A stretch of 55,022 nucleotides of DNA, from positions 1 to 55,022 of IMG/VR virus record IMGVR_UViG_3300026382_000019; one strand, written 5' to 3'. Below the pieces are notes generated by a model. It was not told the DNA's origin. It saw only the letters and a list, made by a program, of their open reading frames with translations, and did not search any database. The DNA is from a virus. A program made the translations under genes and the position numbers. Positions 15,003 to 24,426 of the stretch are shown one piece after another (the stretch's first letter is position 1; the number at the start of each line of letters is the position of its first letter).

Positions 15003-16466
15003 TTATATGTCGAAATAAATTTTATATTTCCATTCTCTTGAAATAACATTAGTTTTCCAAAAAACAGTTATTGGTTTATTTTTCCATTGCATTCTTTTGG
15101 GTGTCATGTCCCATACCATTTTGTGTATTTTGTTTTCCCATGTTCTTTTTTCTATATTAAGAGTAAAATCAATAATATTAATTTTTTTATTCCAATCAAT
15201 ATTATCAAAAGAGATTAATAAATTATCACAAGAAGCATCGATCAAAAAGTCTTCATGAACAGAAGCACCCAAATTATCATATACAATTGCTCTTACTTTT
15301 AACTCACCAATTAAATCTTTAACATCAAAAGTCCAATCTGATAAATCAGGAATAGGCCCAGTGGTGTAATAGAGTGACCAATTTTCATTGCCATTGATAT
15401 CAGGATTATTTCTCCATATTTGCCATTCTACTTTTTCTATTGTTCCATCTGTATCTTTGCCATTATGCGCAAAAATATATTCTGAATTTTCTACAGTTCC
15501 ATCAGGCTCTTTTAATGTTTTGAGTTCCATCTCGGGCGGAATATTATCCATTGCGAGTGTTTTTTGCTCTTCAATAGTAATATTATTATAGCCATCAAAA
15601 TAAGTTATATATTGAGTTACAGGAATTTCTCCATATGTTTCCAATAATCTAGTAAATTCTTCTGCTGTTATTGTCTCATTATAAAATAGAAATTCTATAT
15701 TTATTATTTGGTCTATATTTCCTGACGGATTTGATTTGATTGTAATCTCATCCCCAACAGAATAAGGAGCTGTAGAATCTAAGAATCCTGTTTCAACAAC
15801 ATAATAAATAGATGCTGTTTTTTCGCATATAGCTTCATTGCCAAAATAATCCATCACTTTTATTTGTGCTGTGATATCACCTGCATTGGTTGTAGTATAA
15901 ACATTCCCTGAGATAAATCCCTCATCATTAAAGTTATACTCAACAGTATTTGTGCCCATAAAAGCAAAAACTATTTCATTATTATATTTCTGATATAAAA
16001 AATGCTCTATATCAAATTCAGTATAAGACATTTCATTGGTATTATTATTTAATGCTATTATATTTTCACCAGAATTAACTTTTTCTGTTAGAGTCCAATC
16101 AGAACACTCAATACTATTTGGTTTATTGAGTTTTATGTCTTGTACATATACATCTTCACCTTTTAATTCTTGCACTATATATGCAAATTCTGATGGAATG
16201 TTGTCAGTGCTTGTTCTATCTCCATCTAACCATACAGCTATTAATATAAATTCTCCAGATGCATTTGTTAATCCTAGTGTATTATCCTGAGAGGATATAC
16301 TTGCGTCACCGAGATTTTTATTGTAGCTTCCGTCTTCTGTATAAAAAACATCCGACCATTTTGTTAAACCATTATTTGTATTATTTACAAAAATTTGAAG
16401 AGAAGCATCTATTATGTCGCCAGAAGAATTATAAATATCCCCTGCCATTGTTATGTTTAATGACAT
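15003..16466 (-). CDS. Multi-domain Ig/PKD-like virion protein, 487 aa
   Basis: Several beta-sandwich domains in tandem: an N-terminal domain (residues 1-115) that also starts the 1008-aa protein at 21400, then PKD/Ig-like segments (ITAQIKVMDYFGNEA, IEKVEWQIWRNN, LKVRAIVYDNLGAS). The C-terminus is Trp-rich (KRTWENKIHKMVWDM). No signal peptide, as expected for a virion protein. It is probably a fibre, whisker or capsid-surface decoration. GGAG precedes the ATG, and the CTS gene at 16477 lies ten bases upstream. Confidence 0.65.
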   Translation of the reverse strand: MSLNITMAGDIYNSSGDIIDASLQIFVNNTNNGLTKWSDVFYTEDGSYNKNLGDASISSQDNTLGLTNASGEFILIAVWLDGDRTSTDNIPSEFAYIVQELKGEDVYVQDIKLNKPNSIECSDWTLTEKVNSGENIIALNNNTNEMSYTEFDIEHFLYQKYNNEIVFAFMGTNTVEYNFNDEGFISGNVYTTTNAGDITAQIKVMDYFGNEAICEKTASIYYVVETGFLDSTAPYSVGDEITIKSNPSGNIDQIINIEFLFYNETITAEEFTRLLETYGEIPVTQYITYFDGYNNITIEEQKTLAMDNIPPEMELKTLKEPDGTVENSEYIFAHNGKDTDGTIEKVEWQIWRNNPDINGNENWSLYYTTGPIPDLSDWTFDVKDLIGELKVRAIVYDNLGASVHEDFLIDASCDNLLISFDNIDWNKKINIIDFTLNIEKRTWENKIHKMVWDMTPKRMQWKNKPITVFWKTNVISREWKYKIYFDI

Positions 16467-16476
16467 ATATTATCTC

Positions 16477-17034
16477 CTATTCTATTTTTTCTAAATTGCT
16501 TATATTATATTTTTCAAATAAAATAACTTCATTTTGTTTTTTCAAATCCTTTATAGTATCATAAAAAACATCAAAAGTCATATCACCAGAACTATCATAT
16601 TTTCCTGTATAATACTTCTTTTTACCTTGAAATAATTTCCCAAAGACATTAAAATCAAAACCTTCTGCATTATCTATCTCTGCCCAATAAAAATCTTTAT
16701 CTTTTGTATTGGTGTATTGTCCTATCATATCTTTTACATCTTCTAGGTATTCTCCTGTATATTTCTTCTTTGTAGTTGATGTTAAATCTCTGTGCTTATA
16801 AGATTTTTCATCTTTCAATGAAACAACTCTATACAGTTTTTTGAATTTTTTTATTACCTTTAGTTTTTGAAGTTCTTTCTTATATTTCCTCAAAAACATA
16901 AGAAGATTATCTCTTGACTCGTCATCATTATATAAAACATATCCTGATAATTCTTCCACAAATTCTTTTAATTCAGGTATCAGATCCTCAATATTTTCTA
17001 TGTTTTCATTCATAAAGTCCTTAAATTTAATCAT
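16477..17034 (-). CDS. Protein with capsid-targeting-like N-terminus, 185 aa
   Basis: I start at the Met whose ATGA overlaps the stop of the 412-aa gene, giving MIKFKDFMNENIEN with MNE at residues 8-10. An earlier in-frame Met five codons upstream would bury the motif. The body is rich in Lys, Glu and aromatic residues and predicted alpha/beta, with no known family. Translational coupling to a virion protein gene supports late synthesis. Possible internal head protein. Confidence 0.65.
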   Translation of the reverse strand: MIKFKDFMNENIENIEDLIPELKEFVEELSGYVLYNDDESRDNLLMFLRKYKKELQKLKVIKKFKKLYRVVSLKDEKSYKHRDLTSTTKKKYTGEYLEDVKDMIGQYTNTKDKDFYWAEIDNAEGFDFNVFGKLFQGKKKYYTGKYDSSGDMTFDVFYDTIKDLKKQNEVILFEKYNISNLEKIE

Positions 17035-18269
17035 TCTATCACTCCCCATTTTATTTTGAAATCTCTTCCATTAGGTTTTATCCAAAAACCACATATTTCA
17101 TACTTTATTAAATCATCAGCCAAATCATTATCATCATCTATTTGTACAAGATTGAAATTATGAACTGAAGTTTCTTTTGTTACGCCTGAGATATAGTTAT
17201 ACATTGTTCCTTCTAAATCTCCAACAGCCGTATTGATAACTTTTATATACTCTGTCGCGGTGGCGCCATATACATCTTCTATCTGGTCTATTATAACATT
17301 TTTTACTGTACTTCTTATAGGATTATTTGTATTATTTATTATCTTATGTTTATCTTTATCCCAATATCCATTTACCATTGGTATAGCACAAAGTTGCCAT
17401 GAGTTACCTTCCACTTCTATTTCACCATAGGCTTGTATTGTTTGTTTTTCTGCTACAGTATCGCCGCATTTTTGAAATACTATATCATATTCCCTCACAG
17501 CATCACTACTATCACCATCTGTATCGGTGGCTATTTCTATTAATTTATACCTACCTTCATTATTATAAGTCCAACTAAAAACAGGATTGCTATCAAGTGA
17601 TGTTTGCAACGACCAATCCTGATTATCTTCATCATATACAACAGTTCTTACTTCGTTGCCGTTTTCATCTTCCGATATCTCTATATATGAGTTTGAGTCT
17701 AAATATAATTTCCAATCAATTTTAAGATTTTGAGGATTATCTTCTTGATCGGTAGAACAACTCGTATATATGGCTGTAGGTACGGTAAAACATGATATAT
17801 TTTCTTCATTACAGGCATCTGGCGGAATGTTTGTTTTCTCTATATCTTTTGAAATAGTATCGGTTTTTATTTCCCAACCTGTAAAATATCTTACGGTTTG
17901 AATTACTGTCTGAAGTCTAGGAACACTTAAAATTTGATTGACTGTTTCGGATTCCTGATGATTGAGCGATGTTCCATCCTCGGAAAAATTATAATCTACA
18001 CCATCCTCTTGTACAACATCATAAGAATCTCCAATAACAGGTATAATTTCTGCTTCATCTATTATGGTAGGTTCTTCTGGGTTGACATTAAAATCTGGCT
18101 GAATGGTGTATTCCTTCCATTCCATATCTTTTGTGAGAACATAATCATAGAATTTACCTGTGCCGTCGTCTATCGTAATTATTTGTTGGATTGTTTTTCC
18201 TGATTCAGCACAATTTCCTATGTGCTGAAAGGAGTCTGTATATGTAGAAGATTCATAAATAGTTTCCAT
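17031..18269 (-). CDS. Ig/PKD-like virion protein with shared 'IDQIEDVYG' module, 412 aa
   Basis: Beta-rich protein with a central PKD/Ig-like section (PVFSWTYNNEGRYKLIEIA) and a C-terminal module containing WDKDKHKI followed by NVIIDQIEDVYG. The same module occurs in the plus-strand 266-aa protein at 20589, so the two share a domain. Several Cys residues (residues 150-175) are unusual for the region. A perfect late promoter lies 20 bases upstream. Probably a fibre, baseplate or decoration protein. Confidence 0.65.
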   Translation of the reverse strand: METIYESSTYTDSFQHIGNCAESGKTIQQIITIDDGTGKFYDYVLTKDMEWKEYTIQPDFNVNPEEPTIIDEAEIIPVIGDSYDVVQEDGVDYNFSEDGTSLNHQESETVNQILSVPRLQTVIQTVRYFTGWEIKTDTISKDIEKTNIPPDACNEENISCFTVPTAIYTSCSTDQEDNPQNLKIDWKLYLDSNSYIEISEDENGNEVRTVVYDEDNQDWSLQTSLDSNPVFSWTYNNEGRYKLIEIATDTDGDSSDAVREYDIVFQKCGDTVAEKQTIQAYGEIEVEGNSWQLCAIPMVNGYWDKDKHKIINNTNNPIRSTVKNVIIDQIEDVYGATATEYIKVINTAVGDLEGTMYNYISGVTKETSVHNFNLVQIDDDNDLADDLIKYEICGFWIKPNGRDFKIKWGVIE

Positions 18270-18288
18270 AAAGACTCCTTTTTATGAG

Positions 18289-18296
18289 TATTTATA
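18289..18296 (-). promoter_or_regulatory. T4-type late promoter
   Basis: Perfect TATAAATA on the minus strand, 20 bases upstream of the 412-aa virion gene. Confidence 0.75.
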
Positions 18297-18302
18297 TTAA
18301 AT

Positions 18303-18611
18303 TTAATAACTTAATGCCGGTTTTCTTTTTGGGTCTTTCTTGTCCATCATAATTAGAAAATCTCTCACTGTTTTATATTCCTTTTCATCAAACGAATAAG
18401 AATAATTTGACTTGTCCCATTGAGCGATTAAGGCTTTTAGGTTCGAGTTATTTTTAGCCTTTTTAACTGTAACAGTTATTGGTCCTTTTGTAAATAAAGT
18501 GTATTGAGAATTATACTCTCCCTCTTTATATCCATAATCCAAAACTTCCTCTTTTGCTTTATAGAAGTCATATTTTTTTGCTTCGTTTACATATTCTCTA
18601 AAAGTCTTCAT
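18303..18611 (-). CDS. Protein with capsid-targeting-like N-terminus, 102 aa
   Basis: Starts MKTFREYVNEAKKYDFYKAK, one of the clearest copies of the shared motif (VNE at 8-10). The rest is a small basic alpha/beta protein ending KKDPKRKPALSY. A near-match late promoter GATAAATA lies about 22 bases upstream. No known family. Possible injected protein. Confidence 0.68.
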   Translation of the reverse strand: MKTFREYVNEAKKYDFYKAKEEVLDYGYKEGEYNSQYTLFTKGPITVTVKKAKNNSNLKALIAQWDKSNYSYSFDEKEYKTVRDFLIMMDKKDPKRKPALSY

Positions 18612-18639
18612 GCTATTCTCCTATTTTGTTGTTATTTAT

Positions 18640-19071
18640 CTAAGCTAGAGTTTTCATCCAGTTCATTGCTTCATTTTTCTTTTCAAAAAAGTTTACAATA
18701 TCACTTTTTTCTCTTGTAACGATCATATATATTTTCCCATTGGGCTTAATATTCCCGCCCCATAGGTCTTGTTTTTCTGCTCCATGACTTGCTGGATATG
18801 TTGGTATTTCAAAAAGTTTAACTTTTTGATTTTTTGTTTGTTTCATAGGCTTAGTCACTTCTGACCATTTAACCAATTTTCTGACAATGCCATCATAATG
18901 TTCAGTGTCTGAACTGTCAGAATTGAAATATCTTTTTAAATCTGGAAGTTGTGCTGTCATTCCTGAACCTTCAGCATATGTTATCCATAATTCTTTGTAA
19001 TCTGTATTATATAGTACATATTCTTTTGTTGCCTCATTTATCTCATTTATAAATTCACTAAATGTTTTCAC
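18640..19071 (-). CDS. Protein with capsid-targeting-like N-terminus, 143 aa
   Basis: Starts MKTFSEFINEINEATKEY, with INE at residues 8-10 as the candidate cleavage site. The body is alpha/beta and basic, with no family I know. The gene overlaps the upstream CTS gene by 14 bases, so the two are co-translated. Possible internal head protein. Confidence 0.65.
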   Translation of the reverse strand: MKTFSEFINEINEATKEYVLYNTDYKELWITYAEGSGMTAQLPDLKRYFNSDSSDTEHYDGIVRKLVKWSEVTKPMKQTKNQKVKLFEIPTYPASHGAEKQDLWGGNIKPNGKIYMIVTREKSDIVNFFEKKNEAMNWMKTLA

Positions 19072-19333
19072 AATCCACCCCTAAACCTTTTGACTCACTT
19101 ATAACATCTATATTATCATAATCCTTGTTTAAATCATTTATAATTTTCTTAGCTTCTTTCTTATTAGTTTTGAAGAATAAAACTATTCCTCCTGAAGATA
19201 GATCAACTTCTACCCCATAACTACTATAAGCATCTTTGAGTTCTTCTGCATAATCATTCTCATCAGAACCCAAATTAATTATTATTTCTACTTCTTTTTT
19301 CCCCTCTGTTATATATTCTTTAAATTTTATCAT
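19058..19333 (-). CDS. Protein with capsid-targeting-like N-terminus, 91 aa
   Basis: Starts MIKFKEYITEGKKEVEIIIN, with ITE at residues 8-10. The mature part looks like a small ferredoxin-like alpha/beta fold (VEIIINLG, GVEVDLSSGGIVLFF, KKIINDLN). AAGGAG precedes the ATG. It sits directly downstream of the capsid-fold gene, in the position of a head-related gene. Function unknown. Confidence 0.65.
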   Translation of the reverse strand: MIKFKEYITEGKKEVEIIINLGSDENDYAEELKDAYSSYGVEVDLSSGGIVLFFKTNKKEAKKIINDLNKDYDNIDVISESKGLGVDCENI

Positions 19334-19378
19334 ATTATTTCTCCTTATTTTATATTGTATCTAACTAAGACTTAAATC

Positions 19379-20290
19379 TTACTTAAATAGCGCTAAATCT
19401 GATAAATCTACGTCGAATTTTCCGAGGAAACCACTAACGCCATTGCCAGCATCATACATTTTTTCATCCAATGGGTTTACTGCCATCCCACTTCTATTCA
19501 ATAAGAAAAATATTTGCTCTCCAGTTTCTGGGTCGATTGTATCAATCCATTGTGTTGTATAATGAGAATAAATTGTTGAACCTTTTGAGTATCCATTGCC
19601 TTTAATCCCGAAAACCACTGAGTCAGTGCCATCATTTGGATGAGTATAATCGATGTAATATTCTACACCTGAAACTCTGCCTAGGTATGAAGGACTTATA
19701 TTATCGTTAATGCCTTCATTATTTGTGTCATTCAGTGTACCTCCCAAAAGACTTGCTACATTTGATGATACAACAGCCCAACCCAAAGGACTTCTATTAT
19801 CAGAAATTGGCAAGTCACAAAGGCCTTTATTTACCGTGATTGCAATTGATTGTCCTACAGCCCACAATAAATTGTCAAAATCTGCACCAGAAAATGTAAG
19901 AGTTGCTTTAGTGCTTGCTCTATTTTTTACCATTGTAAGGAAATCATCATCAACTTTGTATGTCATTTCATCAACCAAATAATGCGCCAGAACTTCATAA
20001 AAATCATCTCCATATATGTTTTGTAAGTCCTGTAAAGCCTCTTTTGTAAATTCTGTTCTAATTTTTTTAGAAACAGCCTTTATGTCTGCTTTAGCAATAG
20101 ACAATTTTCCTGTTCCTTTATCCCATTGTGCTCCTGAAATTATTCCCACTGGACCAGTCATAGGTTGAAGGTCTGAAACTCTCCTCGCTATACTTCTTTT
20201 TTTCAGAATTTTGTCTATGTTACCTAACAGTTTTGGCTGGTCGATTATAGAATTTTCTTCATTTAAGATTTGTTCTTGATTCTCCATCAT
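19379..20290 (-). CDS. gp23/gp24-fold capsid protein, reduced size (303 aa)
   Basis: Can be aligned by eye along the T4 gp23 order: VSDLQPMTGPVGIIS corresponds to the conserved QPM.GP.G segment, EFTKEALQDLQNIYG to the SIELAQDLRAVHG helix, WAVVSSNVASLL to the IIASRNVVNVLAS region, and FGIKGNGYSKGSTIYSHY to the YKGPNEMDAGIYYAPY loop, ending RSGMAVNPL. At 303 residues it is far shorter than gp23 (521) or gp24 (427). The roughly 130-residue insertion domain is replaced by a short linker. It may be a vertex protein or a second capsid paralogue. A perfect late promoter lies 19 bases upstream. Confidence 0.78.
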   Translation of the reverse strand: MMENQEQILNEENSIIDQPKLLGNIDKILKKRSIARRVSDLQPMTGPVGIISGAQWDKGTGKLSIAKADIKAVSKKIRTEFTKEALQDLQNIYGDDFYEVLAHYLVDEMTYKVDDDFLTMVKNRASTKATLTFSGADFDNLLWAVGQSIAITVNKGLCDLPISDNRSPLGWAVVSSNVASLLGGTLNDTNNEGINDNISPSYLGRVSGVEYYIDYTHPNDGTDSVVFGIKGNGYSKGSTIYSHYTTQWIDTIDPETGEQIFFLLNRSGMAVNPLDEKMYDAGNGVSGFLGKFDVDLSDLALFK

Positions 20291-20308
20291 ATTCTCCTTG
20301 TTTTGTTT

Positions 20309-20316
20309 TATTTATA
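20309..20316 (-). promoter_or_regulatory. T4-type late promoter
   Basis: Perfect TATAAATA on the minus strand, 19 bases upstream of the capsid-fold gene and overlapping the stop of the 76-aa gene. Confidence 0.75.
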
Positions 20317-20542
20317 TTTTATTGTATATTACCACAATAGTGTCGTTATTAGCCATTTTAATATCTTCCTGAAGTTCAATATGATTTTCTTTTATGCTAA
20401 TCACATCTTCTTTACAAAAAATATTAGAGTTATTAATGCTTATGCTGATTTCTTCATCAGCATCTATGTCAAATTCGGTACTAATAATTGAGCCATTAAT
20501 TCTTGGATAATTATCAATAACTAGCATTTCTATATTATTCAT
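20312..20542 (-). CDS. Small beta-rich virion-type protein, 76 aa
   Basis: A strong ribosome site AAGGAGG precedes the ATG. The protein is acidic and beta-rich, with the pattern ISISINNSN ... DTIVVIYN. It resembles the 73-aa protein at 24407 (VCITINGLV ... DIFYVMYT) and the first 80 residues of the plus-strand 266-aa protein (VTIFINGQM ... DFLYIIYD). I infer a shared small domain, perhaps an attachment or capping unit of the neighbouring fibres. It is transcribed from the palindromic late promoter at 20560. Confidence 0.6.
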   Translation of the reverse strand: MNNIEMLVIDNYPRINGSIISTEFDIDADEEISISINNSNIFCKEDVISIKENHIELQEDIKMANNDTIVVIYNKI

Positions 20543-20559
20543 AGTTAAACCTCCTTTTT

Positions 20560-20573
20560 ATAAATATTTATAA
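20560..20573. promoter_or_regulatory. Palindromic bidirectional late promoter
   Basis: Perfect palindrome TATAAATATTTATA containing TATAAATA on both strands, placed between divergent genes starting at 20542 (minus) and 20589 (plus). Confidence 0.75.
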
Positions 20574-20588
20574 AACCATGGAGAAGAA

Positions 20589-21389
20589 ATGTTAAAAAGA
20601 TATAACCCAACAACTCAACCTGACAGCACAATAACTTCATGGGATTTGCCTGATACTTTTGTCGGAGGTACTGTTACCATTTTCATAAATGGTCAAATGT
20701 TAGCATTACAAGATGATGATTCTGAAGTATATGGTTATACTGTTGATGAAGATAATAAAACTCTTGATTTTTATAATGCGCCTTTGGATGGCGATTTTCT
20801 TTATATAATTTATGATTCAGATGGTAGTACTGATGCAGCCTCTGATTATAGTGGTACCGGATTGATGAGATTGAATAAAGGTTTCAATCTAATTTCATAC
20901 CAAGGACAAAAAGAAGCATTATGGGATAAAGACAAATCGCAAATAGATTATAAAGAAGGTATTTTGGCAAATGTACAAAATCTATTTATTGATCAAATAG
21001 AGGATGTCTATGGTGTATCTGCCAACACAATAGTAAGGGAAATACAAACATATGAAACAGACTCAGGAAAATATAGGACATTTAATGTAGGAAATACATC
21101 ACCGGCTTGGTGTGGTAATGCTGAACATATTACAGACTCATCATTATATAGGGAAGCATTAACTGATGGCACAGAATACGGAGATCCTGGTGATAATGAT
21201 TATGTTGTTTATAATCCTAATAATTTTACTTTAAGTAACTGTTATATAGATACTGACACAATAACATCATTGGATATAGATAATAAACTAGAAGATTTAC
21301 CTGCAGGTTTAAGGACAGGTATTTTAATATACATATACCCTGACGCAGATTTATCCAAAACAGATGATTTGTTGGAAATATGGTTTTAG
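20589..21389 (+). CDS. Virion protein with shared fibre modules, 266 aa
   Basis: Residues 1-80 form a beta-rich domain (VTIFINGQM, DFLYIIYDSD) like the two small minus-strand proteins nearby. Residues 100-150 contain WDKDKSQI and NLFIDQIEDVYG, a module shared with the 412-aa protein at 17031. The C-terminal part (CYIDTDTITSLDID) is again beta-rich. Start chosen from GGAG five bases upstream of ATG and from the late promoter 16 bases before that. It is followed after ten bases by the 1008-aa gene. Tail-fibre or surface protein is the best reading. Confidence 0.65.
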   Translation: MLKRYNPTTQPDSTITSWDLPDTFVGGTVTIFINGQMLALQDDDSEVYGYTVDEDNKTLDFYNAPLDGDFLYIIYDSDGSTDAASDYSGTGLMRLNKGFNLISYQGQKEALWDKDKSQIDYKEGILANVQNLFIDQIEDVYGVSANTIVREIQTYETDSGKYRTFNVGNTSPAWCGNAEHITDSSLYREALTDGTEYGDPGDNDYVVYNPNNFTLSNCYIDTDTITSLDIDNKLEDLPAGLRTGILIYIYPDADLSKTDDLLEIWF

Positions 21390-21399
21390 GAGATAATAA

Positions 21400-24300
21400 A
21401 TGGCATTAAATTATGATATATCTTGTCATGCTCTTGATGAGTTAGGAGGCAACATTGAAAAGGCCAAGGTACATGCTTATTTCATACAAGTAGATAGTGG
21501 CTCAAGTGAATCGACATGGGATAATGATATAAGACTAACAGCAGGTAATGGTAAAGTTTCTTTTAACCTCGGCGATGATTCTTTTTTGACATCAGAGGGT
21601 ATCATAAAGACAGGAGATAAAGTTCTTATATGTGCATGGGTTTCTGATGGGGATGCAGGGAACAATGATAAATCTTCAAAAGAAAATAATACTATAACAA
21701 AATGTGTTAATTTCATTCATACTGTTGATACAAGCTCTAGTTCATGGTCTGAAGATTTTACAATATTTGATGTCAAAACACCGGTTTGTGATATTTCTAT
21801 ACCAACTGTTAATTATACAGGACATTCTTTTACCATAACTAATAACAGCACTGTTAATCAAGGAAGTTTTGACGATCCAAATTTTGATAGAAGTGATTTA
21901 TATCAAAATATTACAAACTCAGGACAAAATATATATTTAGGATTGAATATCGAAAAAACTATATATAACTATGAAGAAAATTCTTTTGAAGAAAATGTAA
22001 CAAAAAATAATACATATTCATACATCGATGCAGGTGACTATACTATTGTAGTGCGACCATATAATTTCTTGGGATTTTATTGTGAAGTAACAAAAGATGA
22101 ACATATATTATACAATAAACCAAGTATTGATTTTGATTATACTTTTAGTAAATTATTAAATTCTGATAAACATATAGGGGTAGGCAATGATGACAAACTT
22201 ATAACCTCCCAATTAAGTTCTACAAATTACGGAGATACTTGGGAACAGATACAAGCAACCTTTGATTGGGAGATAGCAGATACCAATCAAGATGATTCAA
22301 GTAACACAGATACATATACAGGAAAAGACGAAGATTTTGAGCCAACAAAATATTTTATGTCAAAAGGCGATAAAACAATAACTTTGAAACTAAATTGGAA
22401 TGATGGTTTTGATGATTTTACTGAAACAAAAGAATTAAATCCTTTTCTTGATATATATAATATAAGACAAGAAATTAATATTATTACTCAAAAAGAATAT
22501 ACTGTTAACAATACATATGTTCCGTTGGGTGATAATGATTTGGTTACTCTCAAAAATCTAAATTTTGACAACGCTTCTCAAGATTATGATAGTAATTCTC
22601 AATGGAAAACCCTTGATTATAGTATCACAAAAAAGAAAAATGACGGTTCAGATGACAATGAAAGTTACTCTCTTTCTGCAGAAGATGACGATGATTATTT
22701 TAAAGAAATAGAATTTTTTGTTAAATATTATCATGATACAGATAATCCTTGGTCTATAACACAAGACCTTCTATATTGGGATGGATATAAAGATGTTCAG
22801 AAGAGTATTACAGAAGATTATACATCAGAAAAATACTCAATAACTCACAATTTTTATTGGGAAACAGATAGACACGGCAAAGAAAAAAATATTGTTGATG
22901 ATAATGATATGGTTTCTGTATTTAATACATCTATATTTGGTCCTCAAAATAATCAGGATATAGTTATAAAGGATTATTATGATGTCAGGAAAGAAAAGTA
23001 TGCATCATATACAGATGACACCATAGAAGATGACACAGAAGAATTTGAATATACAGAAGATAACCTTACTAATGTTTCAACATTTTATGTAAGAAAGGAT
23101 GGTGATTTTGAAATTGAGAATATAATAACATATTATAATGGTTATGATGAGGTACAATCAACCAAAACAAGAACACTAACTGCATCTGTGCTTATACCTA
23201 ATATAATATTTAATTATACTTCAAGATTAGGTACAAATAAAGATATAGTAGGAAGAGATGATACTGTAACTTTTATTAATAGTTCTTATTTATCCGATTA
23301 TTATAATACAGAATACTCAAAAACAGGTTCAAGGAATCTAAGCATAGATTGGTATTTTTCAAATGATAAAACAAAAGATAATTTCTCAAATATCAATGCA
23401 ATAGGAGGAGATACTTTTACTGAAGATGAAATAAATACAGACGAATTTTTGGATTATGGTATGGAAGATGAACCTAAAATAAATTATTGGAGTATAGGAG
23501 ATCATGATGCAGAAATGATTTTTTATTATAATGATGGTTACTTTAATAGAGATAAAAACTTAATAAAAACAACAAAAACTATACCATATTCTAATCTAAA
23601 TCCTGACGCTACATATACTAATACTGTACCAGATAGAAATACAGAAATATCTTTTATAGATAATAGTACAAATAATGAAAATAGAATAATAGATATAGAT
23701 TGGTCGCTAACAGACAGATATGAAGATAATTCTATGACAACTGATAAAAGGGGAGAAAACAATTTACAGACTTGGTTGAATGCAGGGAGAACAGAAGAAA
23801 TTACAACAACTGTAAATTCAAATGAAAATCATACTTTATCACAAGATACAATAAGATGGGATAATGGTTTTTCATTAATAAATTTCAATAATTCTTATAC
23901 TATATATACAACTAAATATAATATAAACCCTTTATTTAGTTATAAACAAGAATTCGTAACAGGTCCCGAAATTATATTTACTAATGAAAGCACTCCTAAT
24001 GATAATGCTGTTTTATTGCAATATGATTATGAGATTTCGGACACAGATAATGATGGTAATGATGCATTTGTGGCATATAGAGATATAGACATAAGTACAG
24101 CTGAACAAAAGCACACTTATAAAAGTGTGAGTAATTCTCCATTTGAAGATGATGAAGCAAATAAAGAGGTTATTATATTTCAGGATTATGATGATGGATG
24201 GAATGAAGTTTATGATAATTATACAGAATTAATATTGGTAAAACCAAATAGAATATCTCAAGATTTTTTATTGACACCAATAAGACATGAATCAGACACC

Positions 24301-24426
24301 GAAACAGCCAATAATATTATTACAGGAAATAATCCTATAGAATTTCACGATACTTCAAGCACAGAAAGAACGGATGATTTATTTATTACTAATGTAAAAT
24401 ATACTATTATTGAGACGTGTACATAA
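21400..24426 (+). CDS. Large repeat-containing virion protein, 1008 aa
   Basis: N-terminal 115 residues match the start of the 487-aa virion protein (both open with a beta-rich domain containing VxIxAWxxDG-type text). The rest is a chain of PKD/Ig-like repeats about 90-100 residues long, each with a pattern such as DDNDMVSVFNTS, then a Tyr/Trp/Asp-rich strand, DGYxDxQ and a Thr-rich linker. Very rich in Asp, Asn, Thr and Tyr, with almost no Cys. AGGAG precedes ATG. Likely a long fibre or capsid-decorating adhesin; host binding is inference. Confidence 0.65.
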   Translation: MALNYDISCHALDELGGNIEKAKVHAYFIQVDSGSSESTWDNDIRLTAGNGKVSFNLGDDSFLTSEGIIKTGDKVLICAWVSDGDAGNNDKSSKENNTITKCVNFIHTVDTSSSSWSEDFTIFDVKTPVCDISIPTVNYTGHSFTITNNSTVNQGSFDDPNFDRSDLYQNITNSGQNIYLGLNIEKTIYNYEENSFEENVTKNNTYSYIDAGDYTIVVRPYNFLGFYCEVTKDEHILYNKPSIDFDYTFSKLLNSDKHIGVGNDDKLITSQLSSTNYGDTWEQIQATFDWEIADTNQDDSSNTDTYTGKDEDFEPTKYFMSKGDKTITLKLNWNDGFDDFTETKELNPFLDIYNIRQEINIITQKEYTVNNTYVPLGDNDLVTLKNLNFDNASQDYDSNSQWKTLDYSITKKKNDGSDDNESYSLSAEDDDDYFKEIEFFVKYYHDTDNPWSITQDLLYWDGYKDVQKSITEDYTSEKYSITHNFYWETDRHGKEKNIVDDNDMVSVFNTSIFGPQNNQDIVIKDYYDVRKEKYASYTDDTIEDDTEEFEYTEDNLTNVSTFYVRKDGDFEIENIITYYNGYDEVQSTKTRTLTASVLIPNIIFNYTSRLGTNKDIVGRDDTVTFINSSYLSDYYNTEYSKTGSRNLSIDWYFSNDKTKDNFSNINAIGGDTFTEDEINTDEFLDYGMEDEPKINYWSIGDHDAEMIFYYNDGYFNRDKNLIKTTKTIPYSNLNPDATYTNTVPDRNTEISFIDNSTNNENRIIDIDWSLTDRYEDNSMTTDKRGENNLQTWLNAGRTEEITTTVNSNENHTLSQDTIRWDNGFSLINFNNSYTIYTTKYNINPLFSYKQEFVTGPEIIFTNESTPNDNAVLLQYDYEISDTDNDGNDAFVAYRDIDISTAEQKHTYKSVSNSPFEDDEANKEVIIFQDYDDGWNEVYDNYTELILVKPNRISQDFLLTPIRHESDTETANNIITGNNPIEFHDTSSTERTDDLFITNVKYTIIETCT

